DNA from: Halomonas colorata
Lineage (GTDB): Bacteria; Pseudomonadota; Gammaproteobacteria; Pseudomonadales; Halomonadaceae
Reading direction: 5' to 3'
NCBI RefSeq assembly: GCF_014897985.1
Contig: NZ_JABUZA010000031.1
Location: forward strand, 1 to 57,193
DNA length: 57,193 nucleotides
In this document: piece by piece, positions 1 through 8,149 of the stretch
Layout of the letters: the number at the start of each line of letters is the position of its first letter
Position numbering within the stretch: the first letter of the stretch is position 1
Position numbers and translations under genes: made by a program
Notes under the pieces: model-generated
Told to the model about the DNA's origin: nothing
What the model saw: the letters and a program-made list of their open reading frames with translations, nothing else
The model's database searches: none

Positions 1-105
1 CGACGCTGAACGAAGACGATCTCAGTGCACTGTTGCCCTGGCACTGGAAAGAAACCTTACCTACCTGAGAAATGCTTGACTAGATGTGGTTAGTGGCGCG
101 CTTAC
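1..105 (+). mobile_element. Right end of an IS66-family insertion sequence (partial)
   Basis: These bases recur as an exact inverted copy at 57089-57193. The match stops precisely at base 105, where the outward sequence read inward is GTAAGCG, the typical terminus of IS66-family elements. Inside it lies the end of the large transposase gene. The rest of the element lies outside the window. Immediately beyond base 105 the sequence is a lysR gene broken in mid-frame, so the IS boundary is also a gene disruption. A target duplication cannot be tested because the other junction is not present. Confidence 0.85.
3..68 (+). CDS. IS66-family transposase (TnpC), C-terminal end only
   Basis: Only the last 21 codons and the TGA are present. 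They encode a tail containing the sequence LSALLPWHWKE. An acidic stretch followed by ALLPW close to the stop is typical of the C-terminal element of IS66 transposases. The gene runs into the window from the left and ends 37 bases before the IS terminus, the usual compact arrangement. Catalytic residues lie outside the window. The identical tail occurs on the minus strand at 57126-57191. Confidence 0.75.
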   Translation, partial: TLNEDDLSALLPWHWKETLPT

Positions 106-292
106 ATTCAAGCTGCCTGGGTCTACGCACAAACAGCGCAATACCCAGCGCCTCTTCAAGCCCACGAACCTGATGGCTAATGGCGGTGGCGGTAACTGAA
201 AGTTCTAGTGCTGCCTGCTTAGCACTTTCATGGCGGGCAGCCGCTTCAAAAGCGCGAAGTGCCGAAAGCGAGGGTAATCGTCGGGAGCTCAT
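106..292 (-). pseudogene. LysR-family regulator, N-terminal fragment truncated by IS66
   Basis: From the ATG at 292 the frame encodes 62 residues of a LysR winged-helix DNA-binding domain. It resembles GcvA-type members: a LPSLSALRAFEAAARHES opening, then helix-turn-helix residues around AISHQVRGLEEALG, then ALFVRR. The frame runs into the IS66 terminus at 105, which removes the rest of the recognition wing and the whole effector-binding domain, so the product cannot be a working regulator. It is divergent from the oxidoreductase at 410, its likely former target. The domain call is firm; the target is inference from position. Confidence 0.85.
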
Positions 293-409
293 GAATGAAT
301 TTTACTCATCTATATCAGCAAGAAATGATCGTTTGTGACGTCATATTAGGCGCCTTAATCTGACGCTGTTGTTAAGCATAGATGAGTTAAGCTCAATAGG
401 AGGCTACCC

Positions 410-1105
410 ATGCTGCATATTTTACATATCGACGCCAGCGCCCGCCCCGGCATTGCGGGAACAGATCATCATGGCTCGCACAGCCGTCAGCTGTCGCACC
501 ACTTCGTCAGTCAGTGGCAGCAACATAGTCCGCAGGACGCGGTGACCTATCGAGATATAGGCCAGCACCCGCCCTCCTTTATCAGCCATGACTGGGTCGC
601 GTCAGCTTTTACACCTGAAGAGCAGCGCGATCCGTGGATGAAGCAGGCGCTGAAAGAAAGCGATGCGTTGGTGGATGAACTGATTGCCTCGGATATCGTG
701 GTCATAGGCACGCCGCTATACAACTTCGGCATGCCTGCCGCGCTCAAGGCGTGGGTCGACCAGATAGTCCGCGCCGAGCGAACGGTGGGTGTCGATAAGA
801 ACAGTCCGCACGACCCTTACATACCCAAGCTTAACGACCGAGAAAGACACGCCGTTGTTCTCGCGGCCAGGGGCGGTACGAACATGGCACCGGGCGAAGA
901 GATGGCGCACATGAATCACCTGGAACCACACCTGGCGTCAGCGCTTGAGTTTGTCGGCATTACCCGTATTCATACTATCGCCATTGAGGGGCAGGAAGTA
1001 GGTGGCGAAGTGCTGGCTGGATCGATTGCAAGCGCGCGACACCAGGTCGAGCGGCTGGTGAAGGAGTTGCAGGTGGCACTGAACTCCTCCACCGAACCGG
1101 CATAA
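410..1105 (+). CDS. FMN-dependent NAD(P)H oxidoreductase, flavodoxin-fold (AzoR-like)
   Basis: A 231-residue cytoplasmic protein of the Flavodoxin_2 family, which includes NADH azoreductases and quinone reductases that pass two electrons from NAD(P)H through FMN. The N-terminal strand and phosphate loop are seen in HILHIDASARPG, and the FMN/active-site segment in GTPLYNFGMPAALKAWVDQI around residues 102-121. A strong TAGGAGG sits 6 bases before the ATG. The physiological substrate (azo dye, quinone or nitro compound) cannot be read from sequence. The neighbouring divergent lysR is broken, so control of this gene may have changed in this strain. Confidence 0.85.
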   Translation: MLHILHIDASARPGIAGTDHHGSHSRQLSHHFVSQWQQHSPQDAVTYRDIGQHPPSFISHDWVASAFTPEEQRDPWMKQALKESDALVDELIASDIVVIGTPLYNFGMPAALKAWVDQIVRAERTVGVDKNSPHDPYIPKLNDRERHAVVLAARGGTNMAPGEEMAHMNHLEPHLASALEFVGITRIHTIAIEGQEVGGEVLAGSIASARHQVERLVKELQVALNSSTEPA

Positions 1106-1137
1106 TGGCACGATTATTTTAGCTAGCCGTATTATCA

Positions 1138-1170
1138 GGTGCGGAAACCAATATCTATTGAATCCGCACC
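1138..1170. terminator. Long hairpin between convergent genes
   Basis: GGTGCGGA at 1138-1145 pairs perfectly with TCCGCACC at 1163-1170. Inside it CAATA (1149-1153) pairs with TATTG (1156-1160). The result is a two-tier stem with a small internal loop. It lies between the ends of the oxidoreductase gene (+) and the M48 peptidase gene (-), so a bidirectional terminator is the simplest reading. There is no clear T tract on either strand, so a Rho-independent mechanism is not certain. Confidence 0.55.
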
Positions 1171-1245
1171 GTCAATACTTCTCAGGATATTGCTCAGACA
1201 CGATCATTTATGGCTTAGAACAAAACGCTGAGCACTCTCGACTGC

Positions 1246-3189
1246 TCATCCCTCTATCAACAGTGGCGGCATGGGGCATTCCAGCATATCGGCGATGACG
1301 CGAAACAGCTCGGCCTCTGCGGGTTTTATTTGCTCGCTATGCTCGATACAGCGCGCCATGGCCTGCAGAACAGCAGGCTTTTGCTGAGGCCGTAAGCGGC
1401 GCAAGCGACTTACCGCGGGGCCCAGCGACTTGATATCGGGGACCTCGCTTTTTACGCTTAAAGCAAACGGCAGCTCTTTTTCAGCGGCATCCAGCGCGGC
1501 GTTTATCTTGTCAGGATCACTCTGCCCTGCCCTGGCCAGCACGTTGAGCAGCAGCTGGCACTCTGGCTGTAGATCGCTCAACTTACGAACAGCAGCACCA
1601 CTATCTTTCTTGCCTAGGCCCAAGTGATGAACCAGCCAGTGATACAGGGTCCATTCAAACAGGCTGACCTTACTATCTGCATTGATCAGCTCTACCATAC
1701 ATTGGCGAAAATGCGTGGCCTGATCCACCGACAGGTTTTTTAAGGCAGGCAACGCCAATTCCATTAACGGCAGGCGAAGCTGGTCTCTAAGCATTAATAC
1801 CTCACCCGCATGACTCATGACTTCACGATACACATCGGGTAAGGCTACCTGCTGAAGTGATGCCAACTGCTGCTTACGCACCTCAATATCCTGGCTCAGC
1901 AACAGTGCGTACATTAATGCGCGCACTGCGTAAGGATCCTGAGTTGCCCGCCTGATCCGCGCCGGTAGCGCATCAAGGGTAGCTTTTGCATTAGCCAAAT
2001 GGCGCGGGCCGGGTTGGCCCATGGAAGCAATTGCGGCCTGGGCCGAGGCACCGGTCATGGTTGCTGCGCTGGAGTGAACGGAGGGAATGTCTGCAAAGCC
2101 AACCACTGACTTATCGCCAGCATTTGCCACATCGCTAACAGCAGGCGCGCTGAACGATGCGTTAAACTCGCCGTTCCAGCCCGGCATAACGCGTGTGATG
2201 CGCTGACGGATGGGCGGATGGGTTGCCAATAAACGAGTGAAACCAAGCTTCATGCCCTGGCCAAAAAATAGGTGGCTATATTCGCTCGCTTGGGAGGCCT
2301 CGATTCTGGCCCCCTGCGTATGGGAGCCTATCTTGATTAACGCTTGGCCGATGCCGTTAGGGTTACGCGTGTATTGAACGGCGGAGGCATCGGCCAGGTA
2401 CTCTCGCTGGCGACTAACTGCTGCCTTGATCCAGTTGCCAAAAAACGTGCCCGCATAGCCGATGACGGCCAGGGCAACGCCAAGGGCAAGTACGACGACA
2501 GCGCCTTTATTATTTTGATTGTTGCGCCGGACGGAACGCCCTCGTGATGTCGTACTGCGCAGCAGGATATAGCCTAAAAGGCCGATCAGAAGCACACCGT
2601 GAAGTACGCTGATCAAACGCATATTCAAGCGCATGTCGCCATGCAGAATATGGCTAAACTCATGGGCCACCACGCCTTGTAGCTCCTCGCGACTTAAGTG
2701 ATTGATCGCCCCTTGCGTGATACCTATCACGGCATCACTGGTATCAAAACCGGCGGCAAAAGCGTTGATACCCGTCTCTTGAAGTAGATAAACAGACGGA
2801 ACAGGCATGCCCGAGGCAATTGCCATCTCTTCCACTACGTTGAGAATACGGCGCTCGTTAGCGTTTTCGGTGTTGGGATTGATTTCTCGCCCACCCAGCG
2901 CCTCGGCCACCACTTTACCGCCGCCGCGACGCAGCTGAGAGCGTTTGAAAAGCCCGCCGATACTCACGAACGCCACCACGCCAAGCGCAACCACGGCTAC
3001 CAGTTCTGGAGATAGCGCGGCCAGCAGGCTGTCCGCTGTCACGCTACCTCGGTCATCTCGCATAAAATGGATGACGATAGCGATCACTACGGTGGTGACC
3101 GCTATCAGCGCTATTACCGCCGCTATCAATAAAACCACCAGCTGCCCGGTTTTACGCCGAGCGTGGTCCTGAGCCGTAAAGAAATCCAT
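1246..3189 (-). CDS. M48-family membrane metallopeptidase, HtpX-like, with long C-terminal extension
   Basis: A 647-residue zinc metallopeptidase. Two predicted membrane helices lie near residues 15-45 and 60-80. The zinc motif HEFSH is near residue 176 and the third-ligand region EYLADASAV is about 90 residues later. Canonical HtpX is about 290 residues; here the peptidase core is followed by roughly 300 residues of helical, mostly cytosolic-looking sequence. The gene follows lemA by about 30 bases, the recurrent LemA/M48 pairing, so membrane protein quality control is plausible. Two ATGs are close together. I chose the one at 3189, which is 9 bases after AGGGA; the one at 3195 leaves only 3. 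Confidence 0.85.
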   Translation of the reverse strand: MDFFTAQDHARRKTGQLVVLLIAAVIALIAVTTVVIAIVIHFMRDDRGSVTADSLLAALSPELVAVVALGVVAFVSIGGLFKRSQLRRGGGKVVAEALGGREINPNTENANERRILNVVEEMAIASGMPVPSVYLLQETGINAFAAGFDTSDAVIGITQGAINHLSREELQGVVAHEFSHILHGDMRLNMRLISVLHGVLLIGLLGYILLRSTTSRGRSVRRNNQNNKGAVVVLALGVALAVIGYAGTFFGNWIKAAVSRQREYLADASAVQYTRNPNGIGQALIKIGSHTQGARIEASQASEYSHLFFGQGMKLGFTRLLATHPPIRQRITRVMPGWNGEFNASFSAPAVSDVANAGDKSVVGFADIPSVHSSAATMTGASAQAAIASMGQPGPRHLANAKATLDALPARIRRATQDPYAVRALMYALLLSQDIEVRKQQLASLQQVALPDVYREVMSHAGEVLMLRDQLRLPLMELALPALKNLSVDQATHFRQCMVELINADSKVSLFEWTLYHWLVHHLGLGKKDSGAAVRKLSDLQPECQLLLNVLARAGQSDPDKINAALDAAEKELPFALSVKSEVPDIKSLGPAVSRLRRLRPQQKPAVLQAMARCIEHSEQIKPAEAELFRVIADMLECPMPPLLIEG

Positions 3190-3220
3190 GCACATCTATC
3201 CCTGTAGGTTCACGCAGACC

Positions 3221-3814
3221 TCAAAATGAAATCTTGGGCGCTGACTGAATCTGGGCGCTGTCCTCAAATTCGAGGAAAGAAGCATCCTCGCCATGCCCCA
3301 ACATGCCAGCCACGGCCACCGGGGGAAAGCTTTGGCGGTAGGTGTTGTATTGCATGACAGAGTCGTTGAACGCCTGGCGGGCAAAAGCCACCTTGTTTTC
3401 CGTGCTGGTAAGCTCTTCCGACAACTGCTGCATGTTTTCAGATGCCTTGAGATCCGGGTAGGCTTCCATCACCACATTAAGCCGCCCCATCGCCTGGCTT
3501 AGCGCACCTTCTGCCCCGCCCAGTTCGGCCATCGCTTTAGCGCTCCCTGGATTGGCAGCCGCCGCTTTGAGCCCCGCCGCCGCTGAATTACGCGCCTCAA
3601 TGACCGACTGCAACGTTTCGCGTTCGTGGCTGAGATACCCTTTGGCGGTTTCGACCAGGTTCGGTATCAAGTCGTGACGGCGCTTTAGCTGCACTTCAAT
3701 TTGAGCAAAGGCGTTTTGAAAACGGTTTCGTAGTGAGACAAGTCGGTTGTACACACCGATAAGGTAGAACGCGATAACCGCTATTATCGCCACGATAATG
3801 ATAGTTAAAACCAT
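3221..3814 (-). CDS. lemA: LemA family protein
   Basis: A 197-residue LemA protein: one N-terminal membrane helix (residues 2-22) followed by a long helical domain. The family hallmark is visible as YNRLVSLRNRF, then QIEVQLKRRHDLIPNLVE at about residues 41-58. The start has a good AAGGA ribosome site. It is the first gene of an operon with the M48 peptidase downstream, an arrangement seen in many bacteria, though the LemA role is still undefined. Family assignment is certain from the motif; a scaffolding or substrate-presenting role for the peptidase is inference. Confidence 0.9.
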   Translation of the reverse strand: MVLTIIIVAIIAVIAFYLIGVYNRLVSLRNRFQNAFAQIEVQLKRRHDLIPNLVETAKGYLSHERETLQSVIEARNSAAAGLKAAAANPGSAKAMAELGGAEGALSQAMGRLNVVMEAYPDLKASENMQQLSEELTSTENKVAFARQAFNDSVMQYNTYRQSFPPVAVAGMLGHGEDASFLEFEDSAQIQSAPKISF

Positions 3815-3873
3815 AATTGATCCTTCCTGTGGTTAATAAAATAGAAACTATAACGTATCACGGCCTAACATTT

Positions 3874-4572
3874 TTACTTGGCGAGTTGAGGTAAAAAATC
3901 TATATCCATGTGATATTTCTGGGGATCATTCTGCTCAATAAAGACAGCAATCGTATCCGTATTGATATAAGGCGAAGGATCAAACCAGATGTTCTGGCTT
4001 TTAAACACATGTACTTGCATGGTAGCGGGATTCAACCACTGCGTTATAACCTGATAAGGATGTTTTCCATTGACCGAAAGCACCGAATTACGCTCAACGC
4101 CCTGATATTGGGTATCGATACGCAGTCCGTTATCCTTCAATGCTTTATAACTGCGCGTATTCAATCCGGGTACAAAAAAGCCGGCGATACCCGTTAGGAA
4201 AAACAAGGCTCCCAATCCGCCCACGATAAGCGGCGCGCCCCATAACGAGAAAAAGCTTTTAAGCTTGGCATTGACTGGGTTACTCGGGTCGTACATAACC
4301 TCAACGCGCTGGCCTGGCGAATAGCTGGGCGGGTTACTCCCCGTCGTTGATAGAAACTCTATGGTTGAATTATTCTGGGACGTAAATTGAACAACGGGTC
4401 GGTAAGTAATCGAGTCTTCTGAGCGGGACCTTACAAGCTCAATTACCGTGCCTTCAGTAGTGACGGCCCCATCAAGAAAACTGCTTGAACTTTGATAAAA
4501 ATAGAAAGCGCCGATGAGAAGTCCCAGACCCACAATAAGCGTCAGATACTTTACGATGGCAATGACACGCAT
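3874..4572 (-). CDS. DUF3592 domain membrane protein
   Basis: A 232-residue protein with an N-terminal membrane helix (about residues 7-26), a small extracytoplasmic beta-rich domain, and a second helix around residues 112-135. The central segment has the DUF3592 pattern TEGTVIELVRSRSED, then YRPVVQFTSQN, then SPGQRVEVMYDPSNP. The function of this family is unknown. An AAGGA ribosome site precedes the ATG. It lies 59 bases upstream of lemA on the same strand and may be cotranscribed with lemA and the M48 peptidase gene. Confidence 0.8.
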   Translation of the reverse strand: MRVIAIVKYLTLIVGLGLLIGAFYFYQSSSSFLDGAVTTEGTVIELVRSRSEDSITYRPVVQFTSQNNSTIEFLSTTGSNPPSYSPGQRVEVMYDPSNPVNAKLKSFFSLWGAPLIVGGLGALFFLTGIAGFFVPGLNTRSYKALKDNGLRIDTQYQGVERNSVLSVNGKHPYQVITQWLNPATMQVHVFKSQNIWFDPSPYINTDTIAVFIEQNDPQKYHMDIDFLPQLAK

Positions 4573-4655
4573 ATTTAGTCCTTTAAATAGAAATATATTG
4601 GCTCGTTCCTGGTTACTTGGTGCGACTTGCTTACCCGCTTCAGCGTCACCAAATT

Positions 4656-4686
4656 AGCACTACGCCACTCCATGTGGCGTAGTGCT
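4656..4686 (-). terminator. 13-bp perfect hairpin downstream of the DUF945 gene
   Basis: AGCACTACGCCAC (4656-4668) and GTGGCGTAGTGCT (4674-4686) are perfect complements around a 5-base loop. The hairpin starts 17 bases after the stop of the DUF945 gene and before the DUF3592 gene on the same strand. On the minus strand it is followed only by AATTT, a weak T tract. It probably ends the DUF945 transcript and separates it from the DUF3592/lemA unit. Confidence 0.65.
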
Positions 4687-4703
4687 TATGATTCAAGCCT
4701 TAC

Positions 4704-6011
4704 TTACATCACCTCTTCACCATTAACAGTCAGGACGCCGTCTTGCCAGAGCAGCGTCTGCTCTTCAACGTCCGGATCGATTAACAGGGCATAAGGCATG
4801 GGAATGAGTGAAAGAACCATCTGAGGCGGCGTGGTTACGCTGATATCCAGGCTCAAGCGATTTTGAAGGTATTCTTGTGCCTCCAGTGTGCTCATAACAT
4901 CTTGCGATGCCTGAAGCTGATTGGGTAACGGCAAACGGTTGTCCCATGAAGCGCTGTATAGCGCCTCCTTGGAAAGTTCTTCACCATCAAAGCGGATATC
5001 CGCCGTAATGCGGGGATTAAAATCGATACCCAGCATAGGCAGCGTAACGTGCGCTTCCAGCGGCTGGAACGCGATTGAGGGGCTTGCAATCAGTACATCA
5101 TAGCCACTTTCGATAGCCTGGATCAGCAGTTCACGCTCTTCCTGCTCATCGCCGCGTACGCCGGCCTCTCCATACTCTGCACGCATGGCTTGCAATGGTG
5201 CATAGGCTTCCTGGAGCGCTTGAAATGCTGGCATATCCCAGCTCTTGGCATCCATATCAAGTGACAAGCTACCCATTGAGGTGCCGTCGGCGCCAATATC
5301 GGCTACCTTGAAACGTCCGCCTGAATTGACGATCTGGCTCTCACCCACGGATTCAGACTCGGCTTCTAGCTCAACGCCATCCATATATACATTGATGCCC
5401 TGCGCTAAAAACTCAATTTTGGGTATTTCCAGGCGTTGATGTATCAGATTAGACGCTTTCTGGGAGTTGTTTTCAAAGCGCGGCGAAACAATCCGAAATG
5501 AGTCATTCTCGTTATTGACGACAATTTCACGCGCCTGACCGTTTACCTTCCAAACCTCTTCATCTTCAAGGTCAAGGTCCACTACCAAGTCGTGCAGAGT
5601 GCCGTCGAGCTCAACACCGCTTAACGAACCAGCCGTCAGCTGTCCCGTGACGGAGCTGCGAGTAGCGACCAGATCAACGTCGATGTCCCCGCTTAGAAAC
5701 TGCTCGTTGGGATGAATCGTGCCGGTAATCGGGCTATTGATAATGCCGTGATCCACCAGCAGGTTTACCTGGGCATTGGCGTGTTCAATACCTTCCATAC
5801 CGATCGTTGCTGTCGCCGTTGTATTGAGCAACGATTTATCGATCATGACGTCGCTTGCGTACCAGGAAACAGAATCATCCAGCTGCGCAAAGGTTTGGGT
5901 GAGCGCTTTTTCAACCTCATTACCCACTACCGCCTGGGCGCCTAGATATCCCCCTGCCCCGAGTACTACAACGCCAGCAGCAGTCAAAATTAATGTTTTA
6001 GTAGCAGGCAT
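4704..6011 (-). CDS. DUF945 (YdgA-like) family protein
   Basis: A 435-residue protein with an N-terminal signal-anchor (about residues 5-25, ILTAAGVVVLGAGGYLGAQA) and a large extracytoplasmic beta-rich body, the layout of the YdgA/DUF945 family. These are envelope-attached proteins of unclear function, found in many gammaproteobacteria. The family pattern GxxxE near residues 30-35 and the repeated glycine/aspartate beta segments fit. A clear AAGGA site precedes the ATG. The family call rests on the overall pattern rather than a catalytic motif, so a biochemical role is not proposed. Confidence 0.75.
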   Translation of the reverse strand: MPATKTLILTAAGVVVLGAGGYLGAQAVVGNEVEKALTQTFAQLDDSVSWYASDVMIDKSLLNTTATATIGMEGIEHANAQVNLLVDHGIINSPITGTIHPNEQFLSGDIDVDLVATRSSVTGQLTAGSLSGVELDGTLHDLVVDLDLEDEEVWKVNGQAREIVVNNENDSFRIVSPRFENNSQKASNLIHQRLEIPKIEFLAQGINVYMDGVELEAESESVGESQIVNSGGRFKVADIGADGTSMGSLSLDMDAKSWDMPAFQALQEAYAPLQAMRAEYGEAGVRGDEQEERELLIQAIESGYDVLIASPSIAFQPLEAHVTLPMLGIDFNPRITADIRFDGEELSKEALYSASWDNRLPLPNQLQASQDVMSTLEAQEYLQNRLSLDISVTTPPQMVLSLIPMPYALLIDPDVEEQTLLWQDGVLTVNGEEVM

Positions 6012-6173
6012 ATTAGGATCCTTAATAACAATAATTATTAATTATCCTGCATTTAAAAATAAAAGCCACTGCTAATTTAGCGTTATAGAAAGCGTTAGCG
6101 AAATACCCCCTATGTCGGGGAGTAAGTAAGACTTCTAATAAAACGAACTTTCTAAACATTGCTCTGGGCGCTA

Positions 6174-6893
6174 TTAGTTAGCAAGAAGCATCATGTTGCC
6201 AATTAAGCCAAGCATAAATCCAGCCACAGCGCCTATCGCAGGCATACCTTGACGTTCGATTTTTGACTCAGGTGCAATATCTTGAAAAACGAGATATAAA
6301 ATTCCCGCGCTAGCGAACAACATTAACGCCCCCATCAGCACATCATACTGCGCCAGAATATAATAACCGGTTGCCGCCGAAATAGGGCCTACTAATGCTA
6401 AACCACTAAATGCCAATACGATCTTGTTGGAAGATAGTTGAGCACTACTATTTAACTCTTCATAAGCATTAAAGCCTTCAGGTAAGTTTTGTAAAACCAT
6501 TAACATCGCGAGCAATAGCCCGGTACCTTCTCCTACAGCAAAGGCAGCACCCAAAGCAATAGCCTCTGGGATAAAATCGGACAACATAGCTACCAGCTGG
6601 CCTACCGAGCTATTAAGCTTATTTAAATAGGTATCCAATAAGTAAAAACATGCTCCACCAGCTGCAAAACATAAGGCCGCTGGTATAAGAGGCAGTTTGC
6701 TAGCACCCTCCGGCACTAATACCAAGGCAACCGCTGAAACGAGCGCGCCACCGCCAAAGGCGACTATAAAATGTCGCCAGGCAGAGCCTAAAAAAGAAGG
6801 GTGGACCAGATCAAACTTCGCCAATAATGCACCAGCAGGCATAGCGGCACCTGCCATTAACGATAAAAGAAGGATATACGTAATTTCAGCCAT
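6174..6893 (-). CDS. ZIP-family divalent metal transporter
   Basis: A 239-residue integral membrane protein with about seven to eight helices, the usual ZIP topology. Two ZIP-type PEG/PEA turns are visible: SDFIPEAIALGAAF around residues 105-118 and LQNLPEGFNAYEE around 135-147. These correspond to the metal-binding helices IV and V, although a histidine is missing from the first. ZIP proteins import zinc, iron or manganese; the altered ligands make the metal uncertain. The ribosome site is weak. It is next to an MgtC-like gene on the same strand, with about 200 bases between them. Confidence 0.75.
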   Translation of the reverse strand: MAEITYILLLSLMAGAAMPAGALLAKFDLVHPSFLGSAWRHFIVAFGGGALVSAVALVLVPEGASKLPLIPAALCFAAGGACFYLLDTYLNKLNSSVGQLVAMLSDFIPEAIALGAAFAVGEGTGLLLAMLMVLQNLPEGFNAYEELNSSAQLSSNKIVLAFSGLALVGPISAATGYYILAQYDVLMGALMLFASAGILYLVFQDIAPESKIERQGMPAIGAVAGFMLGLIGNMMLLAN

Positions 6894-7089
6894 ATGATGT
6901 TAGATAAACCTTTTGTGCATTGGTGTGTTCGGCATTTCATACTGGAGCTTTCGCAGTGGATTTACGCTTGGATGCTCTGCAAGAGGTGGTGCGAGCAAGG
7001 CATACTATCCATTACCCCACCGCATCCGCCAATGCCGAATCACGATTAACATTTTATTCTACTGATGTTGCATATTTGATAAAACAACG

Positions 7090-7608
7090 TCATTTCATAC
7101 CAGGGCTATCTTCATTCGATTCTGGCCGCTCAGCCTTTTTCTTGGTGATGGTACGCGAAAAGAATGGCACCACGTAAAGCACTACCCAAGCCAGCAATGT
7201 ACACACCACTGCCGTTTGCTCGCGCCCGAGGCCAACGGCCATTCCTATAGCTGCTGTAAACCAAATACCGGCCGCGGTAGTAAGTCCTGTAGCAAACAAG
7301 TCATTCTGACGGGTGATGATGCTGCCAGCACATAGAAACCCAATCCCGCTAACCACCCCTTGGATGACTCGGCTCATGTCCGCATCAGAAATGCCTGCTT
7401 GCTGCGGAATTAATACAAAGACCGCCGCCCCCATACATACAAGCATGTGAGTACGTATTCCAGCCGGCTTGCCGCTCTGTTCACGCTCAAGTCCCAAGAG
7501 ACCGCCCAGTAAAGCAGCCATTAGCAACCGAACGACCACAATTATAAATTCACCCAGATCATTAAAATCAGAAAATTCAGATATAACGATTGTGCGCACA
7601 AACTCCAT
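7090..7608 (-). CDS. MgtC/SapB family membrane protein
   Basis: A 172-residue inner-membrane protein. The MgtC/SapB core is plain: RLLMAALLGGLLGLERE followed by KPAGIRTHMLVCMGAA, then RVIQGVVSGIGFLCAGSII, then GLTTAAGIWFTAAIG. This arrangement of glycine-rich helices defines the family. The C-terminal soluble domain of virulence-type MgtC is absent, so it is the short SapB-like form. Some relatives modulate the F-type ATPase or aid growth at low magnesium, but short members mostly have no assigned role. The start at 7608 has only a weak ribosome site. Confidence 0.85.
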   Translation of the reverse strand: MEFVRTIVISEFSDFNDLGEFIIVVVRLLMAALLGGLLGLEREQSGKPAGIRTHMLVCMGAAVFVLIPQQAGISDADMSRVIQGVVSGIGFLCAGSIITRQNDLFATGLTTAAGIWFTAAIGMAVGLGREQTAVVCTLLAWVVLYVVPFFSRTITKKKAERPESNEDSPGMK

Positions 7609-7896
7609 TGCTTCGGCCCTGTAGTCAACACATTCTTAATGGGCAGCTTCCGGCTCTTTTAACAATCTGCTGCAACCGTGAAGTGCCGCCTTAATGGTGG
7701 CAGTATCGATTTTTCTGCATCATCACCTTAAATTCGCGCTTGGCAGCGGCGGAGATTGGGTCGCTCCTATTACGATCCGTTTCGTCCTGCTCATTGATTA
7801 AGACCTGAAAAAAAATGCCCCGCTACGCGTAAGCTTAGGCCCACCTTAAGCCTGAGACACGCAGTTTTTTGCTAGCCCCAACAATGGCTTGAGGAG

Positions 7897-8136
7897 TTAC
7901 CAGGTCTCATCAGCACCTGGCGGGCCTATATTGAGCTGCATGTCAGGGGCGATATCCACCACCCCTTCAATCTTTTTAAGCCGCTCAGCGGTAACATCAT
8001 CTGCAGACCCGGTAATACACCCAATTTCCTCAAGCACATCTCTAATGGTGAGGCCTTCATCGCTAAGGCGCGAGGCTATTTCATTGATCGATTGATCTTC
8101 AGAAATAGTAATTATCCAAAGCGCTATCATCGGCAT
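7897..8136 (-). CDS. Small protein resembling a stand-alone subtilisin propeptide (I9-like)
   Basis: A 79-residue soluble protein encoded 13 bases downstream of the subtilase and almost certainly cotranscribed with it. It ends with a pattern typical of I9 propeptides: an amphipathic helix with AERLKKIEGVVDIAPD, then a short strand and PPG. The first 30 residues give a strand-helix start (IALWIITISEDQSINEIASRL). I9 domains fold and inhibit subtilases, and free-standing versions act as inhibitors in other organisms. I infer a dedicated inhibitor or folding partner of the neighbouring protease. There is no signal peptide, so it would act in the cytoplasm. Confidence 0.6.
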   Translation of the reverse strand: MPMIALWIITISEDQSINEIASRLSDEGLTIRDVLEEIGCITGSADDVTAERLKKIEGVVDIAPDMQLNIGPPGADETW

Positions 8137-8149
8137 CGATCATCCTCGA

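Noticed and set aside
7687..7810. A short minus-strand frame upstream of mgtC-like and downstream of the small I9-like gene
   Set aside because: About 40 codons with no ribosome site or start in a good place; not supportable as a gene.
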